13,744 nucleotides of DNA, taken from the NCBI GenBank assembly GCA_032128395.1, contig JAQBGV010000021.1, forward strand, positions 1-13,744, written 5' to 3'. Under the pieces are notes generated by a model. The model was given only the letters and a program-made list of their open reading frames with translations, ran no database searches and was not told the DNA's origin. The stretch is from JAQBGV01 sp032128395 (GTDB lineage Bacteria > Planctomycetota > UBA8108 > UBA1146). Below, piece by piece: positions 7,693-13,744 of this stretch (the first letter of the stretch is position 1; each line of letters opens with the position of its first letter). Both the position numbers and the translations under genes were made by a program.

Positions 7693-8751
7693 TCATCCCG
7701 TGCACTCTTCCTCGAGATCCGAGGAGACCCCGGCGGGGTGGAGCCCGGCCTCGGTCGGGAAGTGCTCAGCCACGATCTGGCGGAAGTCTGCGCGGTCCGC
7801 CGCGCGACTGACCGCCGCGCGAAACTCGCGAGCCCCCGAAACGCCCGAGAGATATCGGCATGCGAACTTGCGCATCAGCACCGTCCCCCACGGGTCGCCC
7901 TGTTCTTCGACGAGGCGGTCGTGGTGGCGCAACAGCTGGTCGCGCTGCTCGGTGATCGTCGGAGGCGGTGGCACCGGCTCCCCGCGAAGCGCCGCCGTGA
8001 TATCGCGAAACACCCACGGTCGGGAGAGCGCCGCTCGTGCCACCATCACTCCCGCGGCTCCCGTTCTGCGGAGGATGCGCAGCGCCGACTCCGGTCCATC
8101 GATGTCGCCGTTCGCGATCACGGGGATCGAAACGGAGGAGACGACCTCCGCGAGTCGATCCGGATCGACGCCCACCCCGTACCCGTCCCCCGCGGTCCGC
8201 CCGTGCACCGTCACGGCCACCGCGCCGCCGGCCTCCGCGGCGCGGGCGACCTCAGGGGCGGTGATCTGGTTCGCGGAGGGCCCGAGCCGCATCTTCGCGG
8301 TGACCGGAACCGTGCCTGCGCCTCGGACCGTCGCCTCCACCAGTCGACCGACGGTCGCCGGATCGCGCAGTAGCGTGGCCCCAGCCCCCTGCTTGCCCAT
8401 GATCCGCTTCTTCGGGCACCCGAAGTTCAGATCGATGAGCGAAACTCCGAGGTCGACAAGTCTTCGCGCCGCTTCTTCCAGCATCTGCGGCTCGCGATCC
8501 CAGAGTTGGACGCCGAGGGGTCGGGGTTCCGCGGTCACCCCTCGGAGACGATCGGGGGGGAATTTCCCGAGGACCCAGCCGCCGGCCGAGACCATCTCGG
8601 TGAAGATCAGCCCACAGCCTCCGTACTCCCGCACGATCGATCGGAACACGAGGTCGGTGAACCCCGCAATCGGAGCAGCGAGCACCGGGCTCGCGAGTTC
8701 GAGGGGACCCAGTCGCAGCGGTCGAGCCTCAGTCGCTCTCGGTGGGCGCAC
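7693..8751 (-). CDS. dusB: tRNA-dihydrouridine synthase (DusB type)
   Basis: FMN/NADPH-dependent enzyme that reduces uridine to dihydrouridine in tRNA. With the GTG start at 8751 the protein has 352 residues, near the usual 320-350. The TIM barrel begins with LAAPIAGFTDLVFR; the catalytic cysteine is Cys112 in DLNFGCPKKR. Other flavin-barrel marks are VTAKMRLG (Lys153), VHGRT (His183), IPVIANGDI (Asn214) and GVMVARAALSRPWVF. The C-terminal helical tRNA-binding region follows (MRKFACRYLSG). The frame is open up to TTG 8763, but TTGGAG lies 6 nt before GTG 8751, so the shorter form is preferred. A 132-bp gap separates it from comM upstream; the phosphatase-like gene follows after 1-40 nt. The DusB assignment within the Dus family is by overall resemblance, not decisive. 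Confidence 0.92.
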   Translation of the reverse strand: MRPPRATEARPLRLGPLELASPVLAAPIAGFTDLVFRSIVREYGGCGLIFTEMVSAGGWVLGKFPPDRLRGVTAEPRPLGVQLWDREPQMLEEAARRLVDLGVSLIDLNFGCPKKRIMGKQGAGATLLRDPATVGRLVEATVRGAGTVPVTAKMRLGPSANQITAPEVARAAEAGGAVAVTVHGRTAGDGYGVGVDPDRLAEVVSSVSIPVIANGDIDGPESALRILRRTGAAGVMVARAALSRPWVFRDITAALRGEPVPPPPTITEQRDQLLRHHDRLVEEQGDPWGTVLMRKFACRYLSGVSGAREFRAAVSRAADRADFRQIVAEHFPTEAGLHPAGVSSDLEEECTG

Positions 8752-8757
8752 GATTTT

Positions 8758-8763
8758 CTCCAA
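8758..8763 (-). promoter_or_regulatory. Ribosome-binding site deciding the dus start
   Basis: TTGGAG on the minus strand lies 6 nt before GTG 8751. The TTG of this same motif (8763) could itself serve as a start with GGGAG 11 nt upstream, a less favourable spacing. Confidence 0.45.
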
Positions 8764-8807
8764 GCACGATCACTCCCGAGCCAATTCTCACACAAACTGT
8801 TCTCGCA

Positions 8808-8832
8808 GGACTCGCTAGGAGTCCATCGATGG
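8808..8832. other. Hairpin and adjacent palindrome between comM and dus
   Basis: GGACTC (8808-8813) and GAGTCC (8819-8824) form a perfect 6-bp stem with a 5-nt loop. It is followed by the 10-bp palindrome CCATCGATGG (8823-8832), which shares two bases with it. There is no T-run on either side, so it is not a clear intrinsic terminator. It may be a weak terminator, a processing site between the two genes, or an operator for dus. I see no clear promoter in the rest of 8764-8883. Confidence 0.3.
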
Positions 8833-8883
8833 CCCCGGCGCGGCCCCGACCGAGAAACGATAACGGAAAAGAGCCCGTTCACG

Positions 8884-10413
8884 CTATCTCTCGGCGAGCC
8901 ACCCCCCGAATCCCGCACCTCCGCGAGGGGCTCGCACCTGGAGCGCTTCGAGGAGATGCCGCTCCTCCAGAGTTTCGGACTCCTCCAAGTCGGCGCAGGT
9001 CCGGCCGAGACGGAGCACCCGGGTGATGCCACGGGTCGAGAGTTCGAGATCGCGAGCACTCCCGATGAGAAGGCGTCGAGACCCATCGGAAAGAGGTGCC
9101 CACTTCTCGCGCGATTCCCAGGTGAGCGCCCGATTGGGGACAGACTGCCCCCGGGCTCGGCGGAACTCGGTCGCCCGAGCCACGGCCGCCCGGAGTGCCG
9201 CGGTGTCATCCTCGACTGCTCCCGAACGAAGGAGGGTCTCGCCCTGCAACCCCTCGACCGCGAGCCGCACATCGATTCGGTCGAGGAGCGGGCCGGAGAG
9301 GCCGTCGAGATAGCGGTGGATCCGGTCGGCGGAGCACCGACAGCGTCGTGTGGGGTGCGTCGCGTAGCCGCACGGACAGGGATTCATCGCGGCGATGAGG
9401 ATGAACCGCGCGGGGAACACGAGCGTCCCGCTGCTCCGGGCGATCGCGATCTCCCCCTCCTCGACCGGTTCACGCAGCGCCTCCAGGCATCGTCTCGAAA
9501 ACTCGGGGAGTTCGTCGAGAAAGAGGACGCCCCGATGCGCGAGGGAGATCTCGCCAGGGCGGGGAACCGAGCCTCCCCCCACCAATCCAGCCCACGAGAC
9601 GGTGTGATGGGGAGCGCGAAACGGGCGTCGTCGCCGCAGGCCGTTTCCAGAGTGGATACCGGCGGCGGAGTGGATCCGCGTCACTTCGAGCGACTCGGAG
9701 TCATCGAGGTCGGGGAGGAGTGAGGGGAGGCGCCGGGCGATGAAGCTCTTCCCCGCACCGGGGGGACCGACGAGGAGCACGTTGTGCTGTCCGGCGGCGG
9801 CGAGAGCGAGGGCCCGCTTCTCGGGGCGCTGACCGAGGACGTCTCGAAAATCGGGGGGAGGGGGTTCGGAATTCGCTTCCGCCGGTGGGAGCTCCTCAGA
9901 TGGCACCTTTCCGGTGATGACCCCGACCGCCCGGCGGAGCCCACTCACCCCCAGCGCAGCGGGCCCCGCGACCGCCCGAGCCTCCCCGAGGGACTCGAGA
10001 GGGACGATCACTCGCCGTAGGCCAGAGGCGCGAAGAGACGTCACGATCCCGATGGCCCCGGGGACAGGGCGGACCCTTCCATCGAGGGAGAGCTCACCGA
10101 AGCAGCCCCACCCCTCCCTCGGGAGGTCGACCTGCCCGCTCTCCGCGAGAATCCCCAGGGCGATGGGGAGGTCGAACACCGCCCCGTCTTTCTCGCAGCT
10201 CGCAGGGGCGAGATTGACGACGATCCTCTGCTCGGTCGGGTACCGGAAACCGCTGTTCTGGATCGCAGAACGGATCCGATCGCGACTCTCGCGAATCCCG
10301 GGGCCGGGGAGTCCTGTGATGATGAAGCTCTTGAGGGCGTTGATGATGTCGACCTCGATCTCAACCTTGCGGCCATCGATGCCGAGGACGTCACCGGAGA
10401 TCACTCGAAACAA
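8884..10413 (-). CDS. comM: ComM/YifB-type AAA+ ATPase (Mg-chelatase-like)
   Basis: ComM is a hexameric helicase that promotes branch migration during natural transformation; YifB-type homologues occur very widely, also in species not known to be competent. The protein is 509 residues, the normal length. The N-terminal Lon-S5-like domain (1-165) has LGIDGRKVEIEVDI, ITGLPGPGIRESRDRIRSA and VNLAPASCEKDGAVFDLPIALGILA. Walker A is GPPGAGKS (216-223) and Walker B GVLFLDE (295-301). A four-cysteine zinc motif is Cys346, Cys348, Cys358 and Cys360. DRIDVRL (378-384) belongs to the sensor region, and the C-terminal helical domain includes STRGITRVLRLGRTCADL. The start is TTG 10413, where the family's normal N-terminus begins, with GGAGGGGAG 7 nt upstream; the frame is open much further, but that part is antisense to the protease gene. 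Confidence 0.95.
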   Translation of the reverse strand: MFRVISGDVLGIDGRKVEIEVDIINALKSFIITGLPGPGIRESRDRIRSAIQNSGFRYPTEQRIVVNLAPASCEKDGAVFDLPIALGILAESGQVDLPREGWGCFGELSLDGRVRPVPGAIGIVTSLRASGLRRVIVPLESLGEARAVAGPAALGVSGLRRAVGVITGKVPSEELPPAEANSEPPPPDFRDVLGQRPEKRALALAAAGQHNVLLVGPPGAGKSFIARRLPSLLPDLDDSESLEVTRIHSAAGIHSGNGLRRRRPFRAPHHTVSWAGLVGGGSVPRPGEISLAHRGVLFLDELPEFSRRCLEALREPVEEGEIAIARSSGTLVFPARFILIAAMNPCPCGYATHPTRRCRCSADRIHRYLDGLSGPLLDRIDVRLAVEGLQGETLLRSGAVEDDTAALRAAVARATEFRRARGQSVPNRALTWESREKWAPLSDGSRRLLIGSARDLELSTRGITRVLRLGRTCADLEESETLEERHLLEALQVRAPRGGAGFGGWLAER

Positions 10414-10420
10414 GAGACGG

Positions 10421-10429
10421 CTCCCCTCC
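10421..10429 (-). promoter_or_regulatory. Strong ribosome-binding site fixing the comM TTG start
   Basis: GGAGGGGAG on the minus strand ends 7 nt before TTG 10413. It is the only good site near the start of the conserved ComM N-terminus. Confidence 0.65.
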
Positions 10430-10453
10430 GCTGGGAGGATCGTCGCCGACCGG

Positions 10454-10482
10454 AGAATAGCGCGCTCAGACTGCCGGGCCAA
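10454..10482 (-). promoter_or_regulatory. Candidate comM promoter
   Basis: TTGGCC (10482-10477) and TATTCT (10459-10454) on the minus strand are separated by 17 nt, the ideal sigma70 spacing. Transcription would begin near 10447, giving a leader of about 34 nt that includes the strong ribosome-binding site. Confidence 0.5.
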
Positions 10483-10497
10483 CGGTCCGTGAGTCTG
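10467..10497. repeat. Inverted repeat between the divergent comM and protease promoters
   Basis: CAGACT (10467-10472) and AGTCTG (10492-10497) are inverted copies with a 19-nt spacer. They bracket the comM -35 box and end 5 nt before the -35 box of the protease promoter. A shared operator is possible; short repeats also arise by chance. Confidence 0.25.
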
Positions 10498-10502
10498 GCG
10501 CG

Positions 10503-10532
10503 TTGGCGTCTGAGTTGCAGCGGTGCTATCAT
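10503..10532 (+). promoter_or_regulatory. Candidate promoter of the S41 protease gene
   Basis: TTGGCG (10503-10508) and TATCAT (10527-10532) are separated by 18 nt, and TG at 10524-10525 makes an extended -10. Transcription would start near 10539, leaving a leader of about 93 nt that carries the AAGACCTT direct repeat. Confidence 0.5.
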
Positions 10533-10564
10533 TCCGATGGGAGCGGGAACACCGCCGCCGACGA

Positions 10565-10587
10565 AAGACCTTCAGTGGTAAGACCTT
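10565..10587 (+). repeat. Direct repeat AAGACCTT in the protease leader
   Basis: AAGACCTT occurs at 10565-10572 and again at 10580-10587, a 15-bp period. It lies downstream of the candidate promoter and 45 nt before the start codon, where a repressor site or RNA-binding site could act. Function unknown. Confidence 0.3.
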
Positions 10588-10631
10588 GTGGCGTTTGGTG
10601 TTCTGGTCCCGGACCTGAGAAGGAGCCTGAA

Positions 10632-12911
10632 ATGCGGTGGATTCGTCACCGTGCGTTCGCGTCTCTCCTCGCGGCGGTCGCTCTGACGACCGTCGGCATC
10701 CTCCCCGCCCTGGCCCAGGATGCGGAGCGCACCACTCGCGAGGTCCTCGAGCGCTACGCCGATCGGAGCCTAGAGGAAGCATGGCGCGGCTCACGCGCTC
10801 TCGAGGCTCTCGGTGACGAGGCGGTGCCCTGGGTGCGCACGGCCCTCGGAGCGGAATCGGCGAACAGCCGCCTGATGGCCGCGAAGACCTTGATCTCGCT
10901 CGGGGAGCTGGAGGGGGTCGAATCCTCCCTGGTCGCGCTCGCCGAGGATAGCAGGCTACCACACGACCGACGCGCCGCGGCTCTGCGGCTGCTCTCCGAC
11001 TTCTCCACCCCGACGGCCGAGAAAGCGATTCGGGCGATCCTCGACGCGGATGGACGCACCGATGCAGCCCTTCGGATCGCGGCAGCGACCTCGCTCTTCG
11101 AGATCAGCCGGGACCGGAGCGCCGCTCGCGAAGCCCTCCTTCCACTCCTCGATGTCGATGATTCCGAGGCGAGGGAGCCCGCGGCTCTCGCGCTGGCTCG
11201 CATGGGTCTCTTCGACGGCAAGGTGAAGGCGATTCTGCGCGACCTCGAACTCGAGCCGAGCCTCGAAGGGGACCAGGCGCGTCTCCTCCTCGAGCGGGAC
11301 CGATTGATGCGCCGACTGGAGAAAGAGCAGGACAACGCTCCGCTCCCGCCGAACGCGGCGAACGAGGAACTCCACCAGCGCATCCTCAACCTCGAGCGCG
11401 AGCTCGAGCTGCAGAACGACCGCCTCTCCCGGGCGCAAGGTGCACGGCGCGTGACCACGGAGTTTCCGCTCCTCGCCGACCTCCTCGACCGGATCGAATA
11501 CCTCTACGCCGACAGCGATCGGATCGACCGCCAGAAGCTGCTCGTCGCCGCCGCCAAGGGCATGGTCGACAGCCTCGATCCTTTCTCCTCATTCATGGAC
11601 GCGAAGGACACGCGCGAGTTCTACGAGGGAATCTCCGGGGAGTACGCGGGGATCGGCGCACAGGTCGGCAAGGATCCGGACAGCGACTTCCTGCAGATCC
11701 TTCGGCCGATCTACAAGGGCCCCGCCTACGAGATGGGGCTCCTGACCGACGACAAGATCACCGACGTCGAGGGGTTGAGCACGCAGGGACTCCGGCTCGA
11801 TGAGATCGTCAAGCAACTCAAGGGGACGCCGGGTACCGACGTCAAAGTGAAGGTCTTCCGTCGCGGGTGGAAAGAGCCCAAGGATTTCACGATCACCCGC
11901 CGACTGATCCACCTCGACTCGGTACGCCACGCGATGCTCCCGGCGGAGATCGGGTACATCAACCTCGCTCAGTTCGGGGACACCGCGGTCGAAGAGGTCG
12001 AGCGCGCGCTCGACGACCTCTCCTCCCAAGGGATGCGGGGGCTTATCCTCGACCTCCGTTACAACCCGGGGGGATATCTGCAAGCCGCTGTCGACCTCGT
12101 CGATAACTTCGTCTCGAATACGGAACTCCCGATCGTGACCCAGAGGTCTCCGAGTGGGCGCTTCGACACCACCCAGAAATTTGCGACCGAAAAAGTACGT
12201 GGGACCTGGCCCCTCGTCGTCCTCGTCAACGGCTCGAGCGCGAGCGCCTCGGAGATCGTCTCCGGCGCGCTACAGGACTTCCATCGGGCTTCGGTGATCG
12301 GCGAACAGACCTTCGGAAAGGGGAGCGTGCAACGTCTCCTCAACATGCCGAGGAAGATCAACGAGGAACTCGGGGGAGAGACGACCCTCCGCCTGACCGT
12401 CCAGTACTACTACCTGCCGAGCGGACGGTCGATTCACGCGAAACGCGACTCAGACGGCCGCGTGATCGAAAAGGGCGGGGTCAAGCCCGACGTCATCGTC
12501 GAGCCCGAGACCATCGCATTGTGGAGACTCGAGGCGATCGACAAGCTCGAGGAACAAGACCTCTTCACCGAATATCTCGACAACTACTACGCGGACAATC
12601 ACGAGAAGTTCGTGCGGATCGCCCGAGACGGCGATGGCGGGAAGATCGAGTCCTACCCCGGATTCGAGGAGCACTTCCTCACTCGCAACGTCTCCAACGC
12701 CCCGATCGATGACATCCGGTATCGCCTGCGCAGCAAGATTCGTCGCCGGGTCGAGGATGAACGGGGACGGCAATTCGCCTGCGACTACAACGAAGACCGG
12801 CAGCTCCAAGGAGCGATCGTGGAGCTGATCAAGAAGCTCGACGGGAGCGCCGACACGGTCCCCGAGTACGAGACGTTCGCGAGGAAGTTCGAGACCGAGA
12901 AAAAGCTCTAG
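10632..12911 (+). CDS. Exported C-terminal processing peptidase (S41, CtpA/Prc type) with HEAT-like N-terminal half
   Basis: A serine protease that cleaves near protein C-termini in the periplasm. The 759-residue protein starts with a signal peptide (1-29, cut near ALA-QD). Residues about 45-205 are paired Ala/Leu-rich helices resembling HEAT repeats, and 212-270 is a charged heptad-like coiled coil. The S41 N-terminal part is at about 276-335, the PDZ domain at about 336-425 (GEYAGIGAQV, GPAYEMGLLTDDKITDVEG), and the peptidase core at about 430-630. The Ser-Lys-Gln triad is Ser538 in SASASE, Lys563 in FGKG and Gln567, with the spacing of E. coli Prc (25 and 4). YLPSGRSIH and GVKPDVIV are also conserved. 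A C-terminal extension of about 125 residues is unassigned. AAGGAG lies 6 nt before the ATG; the frame is open from 10503 but the signal peptide sets the start here. It is transcribed alone, with its own promoter and terminator. Confidence 0.94.
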   Translation: MRWIRHRAFASLLAAVALTTVGILPALAQDAERTTREVLERYADRSLEEAWRGSRALEALGDEAVPWVRTALGAESANSRLMAAKTLISLGELEGVESSLVALAEDSRLPHDRRAAALRLLSDFSTPTAEKAIRAILDADGRTDAALRIAAATSLFEISRDRSAAREALLPLLDVDDSEAREPAALALARMGLFDGKVKAILRDLELEPSLEGDQARLLLERDRLMRRLEKEQDNAPLPPNAANEELHQRILNLERELELQNDRLSRAQGARRVTTEFPLLADLLDRIEYLYADSDRIDRQKLLVAAAKGMVDSLDPFSSFMDAKDTREFYEGISGEYAGIGAQVGKDPDSDFLQILRPIYKGPAYEMGLLTDDKITDVEGLSTQGLRLDEIVKQLKGTPGTDVKVKVFRRGWKEPKDFTITRRLIHLDSVRHAMLPAEIGYINLAQFGDTAVEEVERALDDLSSQGMRGLILDLRYNPGGYLQAAVDLVDNFVSNTELPIVTQRSPSGRFDTTQKFATEKVRGTWPLVVLVNGSSASASEIVSGALQDFHRASVIGEQTFGKGSVQRLLNMPRKINEELGGETTLRLTVQYYYLPSGRSIHAKRDSDGRVIEKGGVKPDVIVEPETIALWRLEAIDKLEEQDLFTEYLDNYYADNHEKFVRIARDGDGGKIESYPGFEEHFLTRNVSNAPIDDIRYRLRSKIRRRVEDERGRQFACDYNEDRQLQGAIVELIKKLDGSADTVPEYETFARKFETEKKL

Positions 12912-12965
12912 GAGGGATCTGAGCCGCCGTCCGACAGGACGTGAGCAAGCCGGCGACATCCGAAT

Positions 12966-13015
12966 CGAGGTTTTTCGACAGCCTCCTCGTAGTCTGACTC
13001 GGAAGTCAGACCACG
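12966..13015 (+). other. Tandem hairpins in the 3' untranslated region of the protease gene
   Basis: CGAGG (12966-12970) can pair with CCTCG (12985-12989). GTCTGACT (12992-12999) pairs perfectly with AGTCAGAC (13004-13011) around a CGGA loop, and after one mismatch CGT/ACG extends that stem. A T-run (12971-12975) lies in the first loop. They precede the main terminator. They could stabilise the mRNA 3' end or belong to a small RNA; no known RNA family is recognised, and this is not a tRNA. Confidence 0.4.
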
Positions 13016-13034
13016 AACCGCTCGGACCCGAACG

Positions 13035-13080
13035 ACAACACCGGCCCGAGAGCGATGCTCTCGGGCCGGTGTTGTTTCTT
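13035..13080 (+). terminator. Strong intrinsic terminator after the protease gene
   Basis: A perfect 19-bp stem (13035-13053 with 13057-13075) closes a 3-nt GAT loop and runs into TTCTT, with the T's of the 3' arm continuing it. It lies 124 nt after the protease stop. Read from the minus strand, the stem could also stop the convergent cytochrome b562-like gene ending at 13105, though the T-tract on that side is weaker. Confidence 0.88.
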
Positions 13081-13104
13081 CGCGACGTGAAGGACGGGGG
13101 TAAG

Positions 13105-13692
13105 CTATCCGCTCCCGCCGCTCGCTCCGCCACGGCCGTCGCCCGAGCCACCCGAACCGCCGGGGCGCCCACCGCGCCGTCCGCCGCGGGGGCGATCCCC
13201 GTCCTCGTCGTCGCCGCCCCCTTCTTCGGGCTCCTGGAACGCGTCGTGGCCACTCTTCTGGACCTCCCGGAGCTTCTCGACCGCAGCCAGGACCTGGTCC
13301 CTGTCCTCGGCGAGCGCGGCCTTCTCGAGGGCGAGGAGACTTTCGACGAGCGTGATCATCTGCAGCCGGAATTCCTTGAGCTTCTTCAGCTGCTCCGCCT
13401 GGTCCTCGACCCTGGCGATGATCGGCGGGGTCTCCCCCTTGGCCTTGATCGCACCCGCCTGCATCGCGGGGAGCTCCTCGAGGATCTTGGCGAAGTCGCC
13501 GGACCGGACAGCGCGACGCATCGAGCGGAACCCTCGGTTCAGCTGCCCCATGCTCTGCTCCAGGACCGACTCCTGGTGCTGCTCTGGTTCTTCCTGAGCC
13601 TGGGCGATCGTCTGTGCGGAGAAGAAGATCAGAACCCCCGCGACGAGGAGGCATCCGGCGATCAAGACGGTGGCTGGTGTACGATAGGACAT
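13105..13692 (-). CDS. Exported cytochrome b562-like protein with Gly-rich tail
   Basis: A probable heme-binding electron carrier of the cell envelope. Of 195 residues, 1-32 form a signal peptide or membrane anchor (TVLIAGCLLVAGVLIFFSA). Residues 43-155 follow the four-helix pattern of cytochrome b562: SVLEQSMGQLNRGF at the start (Met48 matches axial ligand Met7 of E. coli b562), a KGETPP segment matching the known 'KATPP' loop, and VQKSGHDAFQ at the end (His149 matches axial His102). The ligand distance is 101 residues against 95 in E. coli. There is no CxxCH, so heme would be non-covalent. Residues 157-195 are a low-complexity acidic then Gly/Arg/Ser tail. The gene is convergent with the protease. 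Heme binding is inferred; such bundles may lack heme. The upstream GGAGGAG is 13 nt from this ATG and only 5 nt from an out-of-frame ATG at 13700. Confidence 0.8.
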   Translation of the reverse strand: MSYRTPATVLIAGCLLVAGVLIFFSAQTIAQAQEEPEQHQESVLEQSMGQLNRGFRSMRRAVRSGDFAKILEELPAMQAGAIKAKGETPPIIARVEDQAEQLKKLKEFRLQMITLVESLLALEKAALAEDRDQVLAAVEKLREVQKSGHDAFQEPEEGGGDDEDGDRPRGGRRGGRPGGSGGSGDGRGGASGGSG

Positions 13693-13711
13693 CGATTCAT
13701 TCCCTCTCCTC

Positions 13712-13729
13712 CGGGGCAGCTGGGCCCCG
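13712..13729 (-). other. Short GC hairpin overlapping the ribosome-binding region of the b562-like gene
   Basis: CGGGGC (13712-13717) pairs with GCCCCG (13724-13729) around a 6-nt loop. In the minus-strand mRNA it sits directly before and partly over the GGAGGAG motif at 13712-13706, sharing position 13712, so it could limit ribosome access. The sequence stops 15 nt further on, so the promoter is not in view. Confidence 0.3.
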
Positions 13730-13744
13730 AATTTCGATTCTCGG

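Noticed and set aside
8506..9723. 405-codon open frame on the plus strand
   Set aside because: Antisense to dus and comM, whose motifs are unmistakable; its own translation shows no domain and it crosses the gap between the two genes.
10503..10631. N-terminal extension of the protease from 10503
   Set aside because: It would start inside the predicted -35 box and bury the signal peptide; the ATG at 10632 has an AAGGAG site 6 nt upstream.
10414..10962. Upstream in-frame extension of comM by 183 codons
   Set aside because: It is antisense to the protease coding region and its signal peptide, is Arg/Pro/Ser-rich, and precedes the normal ComM N-terminus, which has its own strong ribosome-binding site.
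12966..13075. tRNA or known small RNA in the protease 3' region
   Set aside because: The stems do not make a cloverleaf and there is no T-loop consensus, so only a generic structured 3' region is claimed.
12450..13253. 267-codon open frame on the minus strand across the protease 3' end and the terminator
   Set aside because: It runs through a strong terminator and is antisense to the protease and out of frame with the b562-like gene; composition is shadow-like.
1..13744. CRISPR arrays, insertion sequences, prophage or toxin-antitoxin genes
   Set aside because: No regularly spaced repeats, transposase or integrase motifs, terminal inverted repeats or small paired genes were seen; nearly all sequence is accounted for by conserved genes.

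Overview
The window is a GC-rich stretch of bacterial chromosome made mostly of housekeeping genes. The best guess for the source is a member of the Planctomycetota. The main reason is the large secreted protein at 1409-3409, which ends in a dockerin-type calcium-binding tail followed by a Gly/Pro-Asp-rich end, a style I associate with planctomycete exported proteins. The HEAT-like/S41 protease fusion and the frequent GTG/TTG starts fit but do not prove this.

Layout from left to right: (1) threonyl-tRNA synthetase (thrS) on the minus strand, running off the left edge; (2) a 284-bp divergent intergenic region with a candidate thrS promoter and short inverted repeats; (3) a plus-strand cluster of a secreted five-repeat/dockerin protein, DNA polymerase IV (dinB) and a DUF1990-YndJ-like membrane protein, tightly packed, with the last two overlapping; (4) a minus-strand block, in its own transcription order comM (YifB-type AAA+ ATPase), a DusB-type tRNA-dihydrouridine synthase and an alkaline-phosphatase-superfamily protein, whose end overlaps the DUF1990-YndJ gene tail to tail; (5) a divergent promoter region between comM and a plus-strand secreted C-terminal processing protease (S41) with a HEAT-like front half; (6) a strong 19-bp-stem terminator after the protease; (7) a convergent minus-strand gene for an exported cytochrome b562-like helical-bundle protein with both heme ligands in place.

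Functional links are loose: translation (thrS, dus), DNA repair and uptake (dinB, comM), and envelope functions (dockerin protein, YndJ-like protein, S41 protease, cytochrome b562-like protein). I see no mobile element, CRISPR array, tRNA, rRNA or toxin-antitoxin pair. I do not see a clear multi-gene novel system. The more unusual items are protein-level: the DUF1990-YndJ fusion, the non-canonical metal ligands in the phosphatase-like protein, the HEAT-like/coiled-coil front of the protease, and the tailed cytochrome b562-like protein. Five consecutive genes (dinB through comM) appear to start with GTG or TTG.
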